A DNA stretch of 64,000 nt from Caulobacteraceae bacterium (GCA_027489335.1 JAIXZX010000012.1:186001-250000), one strand, 5' to 3'; shown: positions 16,006 to 24,614, counted from the first letter of the stretch. Translations and numbers: made by a program. Notes: generated from the letters alone by a model not told the origin.

Positions 16006-17144
16006 GCCACGCGGACGCCCTGACGCCAGACCTCGACCGGTACGGGCCAGCCCTGGCTGCGCCGGGAGACCCGAACCAGATCAGCCCGCTGCCCCGCGAC
16101 GATCTCGCCCCGGTCATTGAGGCCCAGGCTGCGGGCCGGGGCAGAGCTGACCGTGGCCATGGCGTCCTGCGGGGTCCAGCCCATATCGTCGATCAGCATG
16201 AAGGCGGAGCGCAGCATGGAGAGGGGCACATAGTCCGAGGCGAGGATGTCGAGCACGCCAGCCTGGGCGCTCTCACGGGCCGACAGATTGCCCGAATGCG
16301 AGCCGCCGCGCACGAAGTTCGGCGCCCCCATGGCCACGAACATGCCCAGCTCCCGCGCCCTTTGGGCCGCGGTCAGGGTGACGGGAAACTCCGCGATGAC
16401 GCAGCCGTCGTCATGGGCCTCTTCCACATGCTCCAGCGTCTCGTCGTCATGGGCGGCGAGCGGCAAGCCGTACTCCCGGGCAAACGCCACCACCTTGCGG
16501 CGGTTGTCATAGGCGACGCCGGGATCGCGGCCGGCATGACGGCGGGCCATGATCTCTTCGATCTCGTCAGCGCTGCGCCCGGCCGCCACCATGCGCGCCT
16601 GGAGGCGCTCCACATTGGCGGTCTGCCGCTGCCCCGGCGTGTGGTCCATGACCGACAGCAGCTTCAGCCGTGGATTGTCGGCGTGCGGCTCCAGCAGGGT
16701 GAGCAGCTCAGGATTGGTGACCTCGCAGCGCAGGTGCAGCAGGTGATCGGCGCGCAGGGCGCCGTCGATCTGCGCCTGGTCCATGCCGCCGATCATGGGA
16801 CCCAGCGCGTCCTTGCGGTCCAGGCCGTCCTTGCGGCCGTGCAGGCTGAGCGAGTCCAGCACGGTGGTGATCCCGGCGGTGACGCACTGGCCGTCATGAG
16901 CCAGCGCCGCGCCATAGGCGTCCCACAGGGCGCCGGGGCGGGGCTGGTAGTGCTTTTCCAGGTTGTCGGTGTGGATATCGACCAGGCCCGCGACCAGCAC
17001 ATTGCCGGTCCAGTCCAGCGCGCTGGCCGGCGCGGAGGCCCGGGCCTCCACGGCGGCGATGACGCCGTCGCGGAGAACCAGTTCGGCGGCGATCTGGCCC
17101 GTGGGCGTGATCACCTGGTCGGAGAAGATGCGGGTCTCGGTCAT
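16002..17144 (-). CDS. phnM: Alpha-D-ribose 1-methylphosphonate 5-triphosphate diphosphatase
   Basis: A 380-residue amidohydrolase-fold enzyme that removes pyrophosphate from the 5-triphosphate intermediate so that PhnJ can act. Metal ligands include His58 and Asp60 in GLVDIHTDNLEKHYQPRPG. Further family blocks are SVMDHTPGQRQ, LAAHDDETLEHVEEA and FVRGGSHSGNLSARE. The length is normal. It follows phnL by two bases. A second phnM-like gene lies at 22677 in the opposite direction; this copy, inside the core operon, is the likely pathway enzyme. Confidence 0.95.
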   Translation of the reverse strand: MTETRIFSDQVITPTGQIAAELVLRDGVIAAVEARASAPASALDWTGNVLVAGLVDIHTDNLEKHYQPRPGALWDAYGAALAHDGQCVTAGITTVLDSLSLHGRKDGLDRKDALGPMIGGMDQAQIDGALRADHLLHLRCEVTNPELLTLLEPHADNPRLKLLSVMDHTPGQRQTANVERLQARMVAAGRSADEIEEIMARRHAGRDPGVAYDNRRKVVAFAREYGLPLAAHDDETLEHVEEAHDDGCVIAEFPVTLTAAQRARELGMFVAMGAPNFVRGGSHSGNLSARESAQAGVLDILASDYVPLSMLRSAFMLIDDMGWTPQDAMATVSSAPARSLGLNDRGEIVAGQRADLVRVSRRSQGWPVPVEVWRQGVRVA

Positions 17145-17146
17145 GG

Positions 17147-17851
17147 TCAGGCGGCCGCCTTGAACTGGGACACCTCAAAGAGCCGGCTGGCCACGGCGTC
17201 GCGAACATCGAGATCGTGGAAGATGCCGATCATGGCGGCGCCTTCCTCAAGGGCCTCGTTGATCAGCCGCACGACGATGGCCCGGTTCTCCGCATCCAGG
17301 GAGGCGGTGGGCTCGTCCAATAACAGGACCGGATACTTGCGGATGAAGCTGCGGGCGATATTCACCCGCTGCTGCTCGCCGCCGGAGAAGGTGGCCGGCG
17401 GCAGGTCCCAGTGGGCCTGGGGCAGGCGGAGCGCCGACAGCAGTTCGCTGGCCCGGTCCTTGGCCTCTTCGAACGGGACGCCGTTTTCCAGCAGGGGCTC
17501 CATCACCAGCTGCAGGGTCGGCACCCGGGGGATGACCCGCAGGAACTGGGAGACGTAGCCCAGGGTTCGACGACGAACCTCCAGCACCTCGTGGGGATTG
17601 GCCTTGGTGATGTCCACATAGGCGCCGTCGTGCCAGACCTTCACCGCTCCTTGCGTCGGCAGGTAGTTGCCGAAGATGGAGCGCATGAGGGTGGACTTGC
17701 CGACGCCGGACTCTCCGGCCAGCACCACGCATTCGCCGGCGGCGACCTGCAGGGTGAGGTCCTGGAAGACCGGGATGGTGGCCGATTCCGCGTTGTGCAG
17801 AACGAAGGTCTTGGCCAGGTCTTCGACGATGATCAGGGGTTTGTCGGTCAT
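17147..17851 (-). CDS. phnL: C-P lyase operon ABC-type ATPase PhnL
   Basis: A 234-residue ABC ATPase without a membrane partner. PhnL associates with the C-P lyase core complex and is needed for forming the ribose-triphosphate phosphonate. Walker A is GESGVGKST, the signature is FSGGEQQRVNIARSF, Walker B is LLLDEPTASLD and the H-loop GIFHDLDVRD. The N-terminal IIVEDLAKTFVLHNA is typical of PhnL. It lies four bases after phnK. Confidence 0.95.
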   Translation of the reverse strand: MTDKPLIIVEDLAKTFVLHNAESATIPVFQDLTLQVAAGECVVLAGESGVGKSTLMRSIFGNYLPTQGAVKVWHDGAYVDITKANPHEVLEVRRRTLGYVSQFLRVIPRVPTLQLVMEPLLENGVPFEEAKDRASELLSALRLPQAHWDLPPATFSGGEQQRVNIARSFIRKYPVLLLDEPTASLDAENRAIVVRLINEALEEGAAMIGIFHDLDVRDAVASRLFEVSQFKAAA

Positions 17852-17855
17852 GGCT

Positions 17856-18653
17856 CTAGATCTGCAGGACGGAGGAGACGAGGAGCTGGGTGTAGGGATG
17901 CTGGGGATCGTCCAGCACCTGGTCGGTGAGCCCGGTTTCCACCACCTCGCCGCCCTTCATGACCATCAGGCGGTCGGCCATCAGCCGGGCCACGGCCATG
18001 TCGTGGGTGACGATGATCACCGCCAGGCCCAGGTCCCGGACCAGTTCGCGGAGCAGGTCGAGCAGGCGGGCCTGCACCGAGACGTCGAGGCCGCCGGTGG
18101 GCTCATCCATGAACACCAGGCGCGGGCCATGGATCAGGTTGCGGGCCACCTGGATGCGCTGCTGCATGCCGCCGGAGAAGTTGCGCGGCTTGTCGTCGAT
18201 GCGGCGGGTGTCGAGCTCTACCCGGTCCAGCCAGTCGATAGTGGCCTGGCGCATATTGCCATAGTGGCGGCCGCCCAGATTCATCAGCGGCTCGGCCACA
18301 TTGGCCCCGCCGGAGACCCGCATGCGCAGGCCGTCGCGGGGGTTCTGGTGCACGAAGCCCCATTCTTCCCGCTGCATCCGGCGCCGGTCGGGCTCGGACA
18401 GGCCATAGATGTCGGTCAGGCCAAAGCGGCGGGTGTCGAAGCGGACCTCGCCCGAGGTCGGCGTCAGCTTGCCGGAGATGCAGTTGAGCAGGGTGGTCTT
18501 GCCCGATCCGCTCTCGCCGACGATGCCGAGCACCTCGCCCGGACGCAGGTCGAAGGCCACGTCACGGCAGCCCAGGACATGGCCGTACCATTTGGTCAGG
18601 CCCTCGACGCTGAGCAGCGGCGCTGGCGCTATTCTGCCAGGGATGGCGTTCAT
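17856..18653 (-). CDS. phnK: C-P lyase complex ABC-type subunit PhnK
   Basis: A 265-residue ABC ATPase that binds the PhnGHIJ core and is required in vivo for C-P cleavage. Walker A is GESGSGKTT, the signature is FSGGMQQRIQVARNL, Walker B is LVFMDEPTGGLD and the H-loop VTHDMAVARLMAD. The DIYGLSEPDRRRMQREEWGFVHQNPRDGLR stretch resembles both PhnK and oligopeptide ATPases; the operon position settles PhnK. It overlaps phnJ by four bases. Confidence 0.95.
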   Translation of the reverse strand: MNAIPGRIAPAPLLSVEGLTKWYGHVLGCRDVAFDLRPGEVLGIVGESGSGKTTLLNCISGKLTPTSGEVRFDTRRFGLTDIYGLSEPDRRRMQREEWGFVHQNPRDGLRMRVSGGANVAEPLMNLGGRHYGNMRQATIDWLDRVELDTRRIDDKPRNFSGGMQQRIQVARNLIHGPRLVFMDEPTGGLDVSVQARLLDLLRELVRDLGLAVIIVTHDMAVARLMADRLMVMKGGEVVETGLTDQVLDDPQHPYTQLLVSSVLQI

Positions 18654-19579
18654 TGGGCGGGCTCCTTCAGGGCGGCGTCCTGATCCAGGGTGTGGCCGGC
18701 CATGGGGCCGACATGGCCAGCCTCGCGGCGTTCGGCGCAGTGGTGGCTGTCGGAGCAGACGAACATCTTGTCGCCGGCGTCATCGAGGATGACCTCGTCG
18801 AGATAGGAGTCCTCGGCCCCGCACAGGGCGCAGGTCTCTTCCCAGGTTTGGGTCTCGAACGGATAGTCCTCGAAATCCAGGCTGCGGACGCGGGTGAAGG
18901 GCGGCACGGCGTAGATCCGCTTTTCGCGGCCGGCGCCGAACAGCATGACCGCCTCGTTCTGGGCCATTTTCGGATTGTCGAACTTGGGGATGGGCGAGGG
19001 CGACATGAGGTAGCGCTCCTCCACCATCACCGGATAGCCGGCGGTGGCGGCGATGCGCCCATAGGCCGAGACGTTCTCGTAGAGCGAGACGTACTGCAGG
19101 CCGTACTCCTCGTAGGCATGCATGGCGCGGGTTTCGGTCTCCCGGGCCTCCAGGCCGCGCAGGGGCTCCGGCTGCGGCACCTGGTAGACCAGGACCTGGC
19201 CCTGCTTGAGGGGCTTTTCCGGGATCCGGTGGCGGGTCTGGATGATGGTCGCCTCACCAGTGTCCTCGGTGGTGGCTACGTCGGCCACATTGGCGAAGAA
19301 CCGGCGGATGGAGACGGCGTTGGTGGTGTCGTCGGCGCCCTGGTCGATGCACTTGTAGACATCGTCGGGGCCGATGATCGCCGCGGTCAGCTGGATGCCG
19401 CCGGTGCCCCAGCCGTAGGGCACGGGCATTTCCCGCGAGCCGAAGGGCACCTGGTATCCGGGGATGGCCAGGGCCTTAAGGATCGAGCGGCGGATCATCC
19501 GCTTCGTCTGCTCGTCGAGATAGGCGTAGTTGTAATAGCGCTCGGGCGCATTGGCGCGAGCCGGAACTGGGGTGCTCAT
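18650..19579 (-). CDS. phnJ: C-P lyase, radical SAM enzyme PhnJ
   Basis: A 309-residue PhnJ, the enzyme that breaks the carbon-phosphorus bond by radical chemistry and releases an alkane and ribose cyclic phosphate. The cysteines Cys250, Cys253, Cys275 and Cys281 (ETCALCGAEDSY ... MFVCSDSHHCAER) match E. coli Cys241/244/266/272 with a constant offset of nine. The fourth is the proposed thiyl-radical residue. The glycyl-radical position is conserved as Gly41 in ALAIPGYQVPFGSRE. All catalytic residues are present, so the enzyme should be active. It overlaps phnI and phnK by four bases each. Confidence 0.97.
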   Translation of the reverse strand: MSTPVPARANAPERYYNYAYLDEQTKRMIRRSILKALAIPGYQVPFGSREMPVPYGWGTGGIQLTAAIIGPDDVYKCIDQGADDTTNAVSIRRFFANVADVATTEDTGEATIIQTRHRIPEKPLKQGQVLVYQVPQPEPLRGLEARETETRAMHAYEEYGLQYVSLYENVSAYGRIAATAGYPVMVEERYLMSPSPIPKFDNPKMAQNEAVMLFGAGREKRIYAVPPFTRVRSLDFEDYPFETQTWEETCALCGAEDSYLDEVILDDAGDKMFVCSDSHHCAERREAGHVGPMAGHTLDQDAALKEPAQ

Positions 19580-20685
19580 TCTGCGGCTTCCTTCAGGGCG
19601 GCGCGGCGCTCGAAGTGCTCCTTGCGGAGCCGGCGGATCAGTTGCAGGTCGGCCTGGAAGTCGACGTAGTGGGGCAGCTTCAGATGCTGCACGAAGCCCG
19701 AGGCCTCCACATTGTCGGAGTGGTAGAGGACGAATTCCTCGTCCTGCACCGGGGCGTCTGCCTGCTCGCCCACTTCACGATGACGCAGGGCGCGGTCGAC
19801 GATGGCCATGCTCATGGCCTTCCGCTCGCAATGACCGAAGGTCAGGCCGTAGCCGCGGGTGTATTGCGGCGGGCGCTCGGCGGAGCCGGCGAAGCCCGAC
19901 AGCATGGTGCATTCCGTCAGGGTGATTTCGCCGATCTCGATGGCGAAGCCGAGCTCGTCGGGGACGAACTCGACGGCCACTTCGCCCATGCGGATCTCGC
20001 CGCAGAGGGGGTGGGTTGAGCCCCAGCCGCGCTGCGAGGAATAGGCCAGGCTGAGCAGGAAGCCCTCGTCGCCGCGGGCCAGGGCCTGCAGGCGCTGGTC
20101 GCGATCGGCGGGGAACTTCATCGGCTGGCGGGTCAGGTCGTAGGGCTCGGGCGCTTCGTCGGTGCGGACGTCATGCTCCAGCAGATCCTCATGGCGGAAC
20201 ACCGAGGCGATGTTGGGCATGGGATAGGCCTGGGGCTCTTCGGCCTGGGGCGCGGGCTCAGGGACGACACCGCCTTCCGCCGCCAGGGCGAAGTCGAGCA
20301 GGCGGTGGGTGTAGTCGAAGGTGGGGCCAAGCACCTGGCCGCCGGGAATGTCCTTGAAGGCGGCCGAGACGCGGCGGCGCACCGCCATGGCTTCGGTCTC
20401 CACGGGCAGGGAGGCGCCGAAGCGGGGCAGGGTGGTGCGATAGGCCCGCAGCAGGAAGATGGCCTCGGGCAGGTCGCCCCGGGCCTGCTTGACCGCCAGC
20501 GCAGCCAGGTCGCGGTCGTAGCAGGAGCCTTCGCTCATCACCCGATCGACGGCCAGCGAGAGCTGCTCGCGAACCTGCGCCACTTCCAGCTCGCTGACGC
20601 CCGGATCGCCACGGCGGTCCTCGGCCAGCCACTGGTGGGCGTGGGTGATCGCCTTCTCGCCGCCTTTGACGGAAACATAGGCCAT
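19576..20685 (-). CDS. phnI: C-P lyase core subunit, nucleosidase PhnI
   Basis: A 369-residue PhnI that, with PhnG, PhnH and PhnL, displaces adenine from ATP by the phosphonate to give ribose 1-phosphonate 5-triphosphate. It starts with the family sequence MAYVSVKGGEKAITHAHQWL. Other conserved blocks are PRFGASLPVET, HPLCGEIRMGEVAVEF and GYGLTFGHCERKAMSMAIVDRAL. The region LYHSDNVEASGFVQHLKLPHYVDFQADL near the C-terminus is strongly family-like. GGAGG lies six bases before the start. Confidence 0.96.
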   Translation of the reverse strand: MAYVSVKGGEKAITHAHQWLAEDRRGDPGVSELEVAQVREQLSLAVDRVMSEGSCYDRDLAALAVKQARGDLPEAIFLLRAYRTTLPRFGASLPVETEAMAVRRRVSAAFKDIPGGQVLGPTFDYTHRLLDFALAAEGGVVPEPAPQAEEPQAYPMPNIASVFRHEDLLEHDVRTDEAPEPYDLTRQPMKFPADRDQRLQALARGDEGFLLSLAYSSQRGWGSTHPLCGEIRMGEVAVEFVPDELGFAIEIGEITLTECTMLSGFAGSAERPPQYTRGYGLTFGHCERKAMSMAIVDRALRHREVGEQADAPVQDEEFVLYHSDNVEASGFVQHLKLPHYVDFQADLQLIRRLRKEHFERRAALKEAAE

Positions 20686-20686
20686 G

Positions 20687-21304
20687 TCAGCCTCCCTTGA
20701 TCTGAGCGGTTGTGGTGCGCGGCAGGGCGAGCAGCTGGTCGCCTGAGACCAGCAGAACGTCGACGCCGAACTGGAACTGCGCCTGATTGGTCTCGATCTG
20801 CGTCCAGAAGTCCTGGGGCAGTCCCTGGGGCGCGATGTCGGTGGTGGTCTGGATGCCCGGACCGCTGAGGGTCACCACGGGTCCGCCCTCGAGGGACGCA
20901 ATCTGCAGGATCACCGTCGTGGACCGGTCGGGGTATTTGGCGTCGCCCTGGTTGAAGGCGGCCAGACTTGGGGCCTTGGCCATGTCGGTGACGATGGCGA
21001 AGGCGGCCTCTTGAGCGTTCCGCGTCAGCGGACAGCCACAGTGGAAGCGCAGCCAGGCCTCCGCTTCGGAATCGGCCAGGGCCGGGTCGAGCCAGACCAG
21101 GGTCTCGAAGTCAAAGAGGGTGAGCGCCACGGCGCCGGCGGCCTTGCTGAGGCCGGTCGGAGCCTGAGGCGCGCGCTCGAAGCGGGTGATGCGCCCGGGG
21201 CGGGCCATGCATTCCATCACCTCGCGGAACACCGCCTGGCTCTCGCGGACGGGGTCGGCGAAGGCCGGGGCGATGCGGCTGAGATCGAGGGTTGCGACGC
21301 TCAT
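20687..21304 (-). CDS. phnH: C-P lyase core subunit PhnH
   Basis: A 205-residue PhnH of the core complex. Family blocks seen: AFADPVRESQAVFREVMECMARPG at residues 12-35, LTLFDFETLVWLD, FHCGCPLT, and PEAWL-like central helices replaced by EAEAWLRFHCG. The C-terminus has FQFGVDVLLVSGDQLLALPRTT. It overlaps phnG by four bases (ATGA) and ends one base before the phnI start codon. Confidence 0.95.
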   Translation of the reverse strand: MSVATLDLSRIAPAFADPVRESQAVFREVMECMARPGRITRFERAPQAPTGLSKAAGAVALTLFDFETLVWLDPALADSEAEAWLRFHCGCPLTRNAQEAAFAIVTDMAKAPSLAAFNQGDAKYPDRSTTVILQIASLEGGPVVTLSGPGIQTTTDIAPQGLPQDFWTQIETNQAQFQFGVDVLLVSGDQLLALPRTTTAQIKGG

Positions 21305-21774
21305 TGGGGGCCTCGGGTGCGGACCATGGTGAAGAAGTCGACCTTGGTGGCCGCGGCCTTTCGGGCGGCGGTGTCACGACGCTCAGCCTGGGCGCGGGCC
21401 AGTCTGGCGACCACGGCGCCCTCGACGGCGGGCCGAAGCGCCGGCGCCTGCATCATGGCGTCGACGGCGGCCGCCAGCTCGGCGTGGCGACGATCGCGGC
21501 CGGCGACGTAGCCGATCCCCGTCTCACCGCTCTCAAGCCGCACGGCCGCACGGGTGACGGTCATTTCGCCCACATTGAAGGCGTCGCCGGCGCCGCCCAT
21601 GCGACCGCGCACCAGGACCAGACCTGTCTCGGGCGCCCGCAGGGCCGAATAGGCCGGGGGATTTGAAAGGTCGTCCCAGGCTGCGCTCACCTCACCGGGC
21701 TGAGCCTTGGCCAGGATGGACAACCATTGGCGGCGCTCATTGCCCGCCGCGTTGTTGACCGGGTCAACCGGCAT
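21301..21774 (-). CDS. phnG: C-P lyase core subunit PhnG, first gene of the operon
   Basis: A 157-residue PhnG. The segment ERRQWLSILAKAQPGEV near the N-terminus and FNVGEMTVTRAAVRLESGETGIGYVAGRDRRHAELAA in the middle are typical. GAGGTG lies four bases upstream of the ATG at 21774. This is the first gene of an eight-gene operon phnGHIJKLM-DUF1045, read leftward from the intergenic region shared with phnF. Confidence 0.94.
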   Translation of the reverse strand: MPVDPVNNAAGNERRQWLSILAKAQPGEVSAAWDDLSNPPAYSALRAPETGLVLVRGRMGGAGDAFNVGEMTVTRAAVRLESGETGIGYVAGRDRRHAELAAAVDAMMQAPALRPAVEGAVVARLARAQAERRDTAARKAAATKVDFFTMVRTRGPQ

Positions 21775-21818
21775 GCGTCACCTCGACAAGTAAGTAAAAT
21801 GTTGTATTCGTCCTATGC

Positions 21819-21840
21819 ATTGGGTATTCGAAAGCCCAAT
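21819..21840. promoter_or_regulatory. 22-bp palindrome between phnG and phnF, likely PhnF operator
   Basis: ATTGGG-TA-TTCGAA-AG-CCCAAT pairs at nine of eleven symmetric positions, around the central TTCGAA. It lies in an AT-rich stretch 45 bp before phnG and 88 bp before phnF. GntR/HutC-type regulators bind palindromes of about this size beside their own genes. Confidence 0.6.
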
Positions 21841-21928
21841 AGGCGACAACAAGCCAAGTATGAAACTTATTTTACAGTAGTAAAACTTGTCTAGGACATC
21901 CGACGTAGACTGATCACGAGGTGGTGGA

Positions 21929-22648
21929 ATGTCAGGTGGAATGCCGTTGTGGCGAGAGATCGCCCAGTCGCTGGAACAGCAGATCCGGTCGAGAGAACTG
22001 ACGCCCGGTGACAAGTTACCGACCGAACATGAGCTTTCGCGCCAGTTCATGGTCAATCGCCATACGGTGCGCCGCGCCCTGTCGGACCTGCAGGAAAAGG
22101 GGATTGTGGAGTCGACCCAGGGGCGGGGCAGCTTCGTGCGCCGCCCATCACGCCCGGCACGCCTGCAGAAGCGGCCGCGGTTCACCGAGGCGGTGCTGAA
22201 AAGCGGCGCCGAGCCCACCACTCAGATCATCAAGCTGGAAGTCCGCCCGGCGGTCAGTGCAGTGGCCGAGGCCCTGGGTCTCAAGATCGGGGCGCCGGTG
22301 ATCTTCATGGAGCGGCGCCGCTTCGTTGACGGTGAGCCGACAGCGCTGGGTCTTCACCACTTCAGCTTCGAGCGGTTCCCGACCTTCATCGAGATGTACA
22401 AGGTCCGCGGCACCATCACTCAGACCCTGCGCGACAGCGGCGTGCCCGACTACACCCGGCGCAAGACCTCCATCTCCGCACGCCTGCCGACCCCGCAGGA
22501 GGCCGAGCAGCTGCACGTGCCCCGCCATGTGCCGCTGCTGATCCGCCGGTACCTGAATGTGGATGGTCTGGGACGCCCGCTGGAGTTCGGGGAGTCGCGC
22601 TCCACCGCCGAGATCGAGATCGTTTTTCAGGACCCCGAGCGGGACTGA
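21929..22648 (+). CDS. phnF: GntR/HutC-family regulator of phosphonate genes
   Basis: A 239-residue repressor-type regulator. A winged helix-turn-helix (residues about 5-72, PLWREIAQSLEQQIRS ... LPTEHELSRQFMVNRHTVRRAL ... GRGSFV) is followed by a UTRA ligand-binding domain (about 90-235). PhnF proteins respond to phosphate or phosphonate compounds in some species; the ligand here is unknown. It diverges from phnG and faces the PhnM2-EEP pair 28 bp downstream, so it may control both directions. Confidence 0.9.
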   Translation: MSGGMPLWREIAQSLEQQIRSRELTPGDKLPTEHELSRQFMVNRHTVRRALSDLQEKGIVESTQGRGSFVRRPSRPARLQKRPRFTEAVLKSGAEPTTQIIKLEVRPAVSAVAEALGLKIGAPVIFMERRRFVDGEPTALGLHHFSFERFPTFIEMYKVRGTITQTLRDSGVPDYTRRKTSISARLPTPQEAEQLHVPRHVPLLIRRYLNVDGLGRPLEFGESRSTAEIEIVFQDPERD

Positions 22649-22676
22649 ATTGACTTAGTTTTCCAGGAGATTGAGC

Positions 22677-23810
22677 GTGGAACTGGCGTTTAGAAACGCG
22701 CGCGTGGTTACGGGCGACGAAGACTTCATCGGATCGGTCCTGGTGCGTGGCGGGGTCATCGCCCAGGTGGACCGCGGCGCGGGCGCAGTGGGGGAGGACT
22801 TCGAAGGCGACGTCCTGATGCCGGGCGTCGTCGACCTGCACACGGACAGCCTCGAGAAGCACTACTTCCCCCGGCCCAATATCGACTGGAACCCGGTCTC
22901 GGCGGCGGTGACTCACGACGGCTGCGGCCTGTCGGTAGGGGTGACGACGGTGTTGAACTCCCTGACCCTGGGCTCGTTCAATCCTTCGGCGGCCCGCAAC
23001 ACCGATAACCTGAAGCGCCTGGTGGAAGGCCTCCATGGCGCCCAGGGCCAGGGGATGCTCCGGGCCGATCACAAGATCCACTGGCGATGCGAGACCACGG
23101 CGGACGACCTGCGGGGGCGTCTCGACGCCATGGCCGACCATCCGATGACGTCTCTCTTCTCGCTGATGGACCACACGCCTGGCCAGCGTCAGTACCGCAA
23201 TCTTGAGAAGCACCTGGCCAACTGGCAGGCCGGCGGCATGAGCGAGGCCGCCGCCTTCGATCGCCTGGCTCAGGTGCGAGAGCGCCAGGCCCGCAACGCC
23301 GACGCCAACCGCCGCCATGTGGCGCAGATGGCCACCGATCGTCAGATCCCCCTGGCCAGCCATGACGACGAGAGCATCGAGCACATCGACGAAGCCGCCA
23401 ATCTTGGGGCCACCGTAGCGGAATTCCCCGTCACCGCTGAAGCCGCCCGCCGGGCGCGGGAACGCGGCATGGTGGTGGTCATGGGCGGGCCGAACCTGAT
23501 CCGCGGCGGCTCCTATTCCGGCAATGTCCCCGCCGCCGAGCTCGCCGAGGCCGACCTGCTGGACGCCTTCGCCTCAGACTATGTGCCGCGCAGCCTTGTG
23601 GAGTGCGCCTTCGCCATGACCCGGCCGCCCTTCAGCTGGAGCCTCGCCCAGGCCGTGGCCCTGGTCACCGCAGCGCCGGCGCGGGCGGTCGGGCTCGCAG
23701 ATCGCGGTGAGATCGCCGCCGGTCAGCGGGCGGATCTGTTGCGGGTGCGGCTGGCCGGGGATCTGCCCCTGGTGCGCGGAGTCTGGACGAAGGGCGCCCG
23801 CGCCGCGTGA
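22677..23810 (+). CDS. Second PhnM-like amidohydrolase
   Basis: A 377-residue paralogue of PhnM. It keeps the metal motif GVVDLHTDSLEKHYFPRPN and the blocks SLMDHTPGQRQ, LASHDDESIEHIDEA, GGPNLIRGGSYSGN and FASDYVP. It should therefore be a catalytically competent phosphohydrolase of the same type. The start is taken as GTG at 22677 with AGGAG seven bases before it; a TTG at 22671 is less well placed. It follows phnF by 28 bp and overlaps the next gene's region. It could act on a different substituted ribose phosphonate, or on the same one under other conditions. Confidence 0.88.
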   Translation: MELAFRNARVVTGDEDFIGSVLVRGGVIAQVDRGAGAVGEDFEGDVLMPGVVDLHTDSLEKHYFPRPNIDWNPVSAAVTHDGCGLSVGVTTVLNSLTLGSFNPSAARNTDNLKRLVEGLHGAQGQGMLRADHKIHWRCETTADDLRGRLDAMADHPMTSLFSLMDHTPGQRQYRNLEKHLANWQAGGMSEAAAFDRLAQVRERQARNADANRRHVAQMATDRQIPLASHDDESIEHIDEAANLGATVAEFPVTAEAARRARERGMVVVMGGPNLIRGGSYSGNVPAAELAEADLLDAFASDYVPRSLVECAFAMTRPPFSWSLAQAVALVTAAPARAVGLADRGEIAAGQRADLLRVRLAGDLPLVRGVWTKGARAA

Positions 23811-23815
23811 GGCCC

Positions 23816-24550
23816 ATGCGTATCGTCACCCTCAACACCTGGAAGAACGAGGGTCAGTATGCGCGGAGGCTCGCCCTGATGGCCGAGGGCCTGGGCGAGC
23901 TGGAGCCTGACGTGGTCTGCCTTCAGGAGTGCTTCCAGGCGCAAGGCTGGGACACTGCGGCCCATCTGTCGGAGGCGCTGGGACTGGTGGCTCTGTCGGC
24001 GCCGGCCCGGCGAAAGCTGCGGCGACATCAGGGGGAGATCGTCGACAGCGCCTCGGGCCTGGCCATGCTCTGTCGCGAGCCTCCCCTGACCACGGGGCGG
24101 ATCGCCCTGCCGTCTGATCCGACCGATGGCGAGCGGATTGGCCAATGGGCCGATGTCGCCCCTGGCCTCAGGGTGCTGAACCTGCATCTGACGCACCTGA
24201 GGGGGCCGCAGGCCGCTGACCTGCGGCAGGCTCAACTTGTCCAGGCGATCTCTGACGCCGCTCAACCAGGTTGCAGCCTGCTGGTTGCTGGCGACCTTAA
24301 CGCCGCGGCCCATGCGCCGGAGCTCGCGTCGATCGCCGCGGCGCTCGATCACCACGCGGCCGCCACCCTGCAAGGGGAGCGGGCTGATGGCGGACCCTCG
24401 CCAGTCGCCGCGATCGACCACCTGGCCCTCCTGCAACCCGCAGACTGGAAGATCGTGCGCCGCTTCCGCGCCCTCGACCGGCCCGACGCCGAGGGCTGGT
24501 ATCCGTCAGATCACGCCGCAGTCGTCGCCGACCTGACCTCATCCACCTGA
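23816..24550 (+). CDS. Endonuclease/exonuclease/phosphatase (EEP) family hydrolase
   Basis: A 244-residue cytosolic EEP-fold protein with no signal peptide. It begins RIVTLNTWKNEG, then EPDVVCLQECF (catalytic Glu), LNLHLTHLRG, LLVAGDLNAAAH (Asp/Asn), and ends YPSDHAAVVADL (Asp/His pair). These residues bind the metal and activate water in the family, which includes nucleases, sphingomyelinases and phosphodiesterases. No DNA-binding insert is visible, so a small-molecule phosphodiester or phosphomonoester is likelier. It starts five bases after PhnM2 and closes the phnF-phnM2 operon, so a role in processing phosphonate-derived ribose phosphates is possible. Confidence 0.82.
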   Translation: MRIVTLNTWKNEGQYARRLALMAEGLGELEPDVVCLQECFQAQGWDTAAHLSEALGLVALSAPARRKLRRHQGEIVDSASGLAMLCREPPLTTGRIALPSDPTDGERIGQWADVAPGLRVLNLHLTHLRGPQAADLRQAQLVQAISDAAQPGCSLLVAGDLNAAAHAPELASIAAALDHHAAATLQGERADGGPSPVAAIDHLALLQPADWKIVRRFRALDRPDAEGWYPSDHAAVVADLTSST

Positions 24551-24571
24551 ACGTCCAAGAGTGAACAGAAA

Positions 24572-24598
24572 AGGCGCCCCGGCTTGGCCGAGGCGCCT
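24572..24598 (-). terminator. Intrinsic terminator of the TonB-receptor gene
   Basis: On the minus strand a 12-bp stem (one G-U pair) closes a CAA loop and is followed by TTTT. It lies 56 bases after the receptor stop codon. Confidence 0.85.
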
Positions 24599-24614
24599 GA
24601 AGGTCAGCCCGACA

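Noticed and set aside
21889-21910. GTCTA-N12-TAGAC repeat as a second PhnF site
   Set aside because: Only five matching bases per arm and no internal symmetry; likely by chance.
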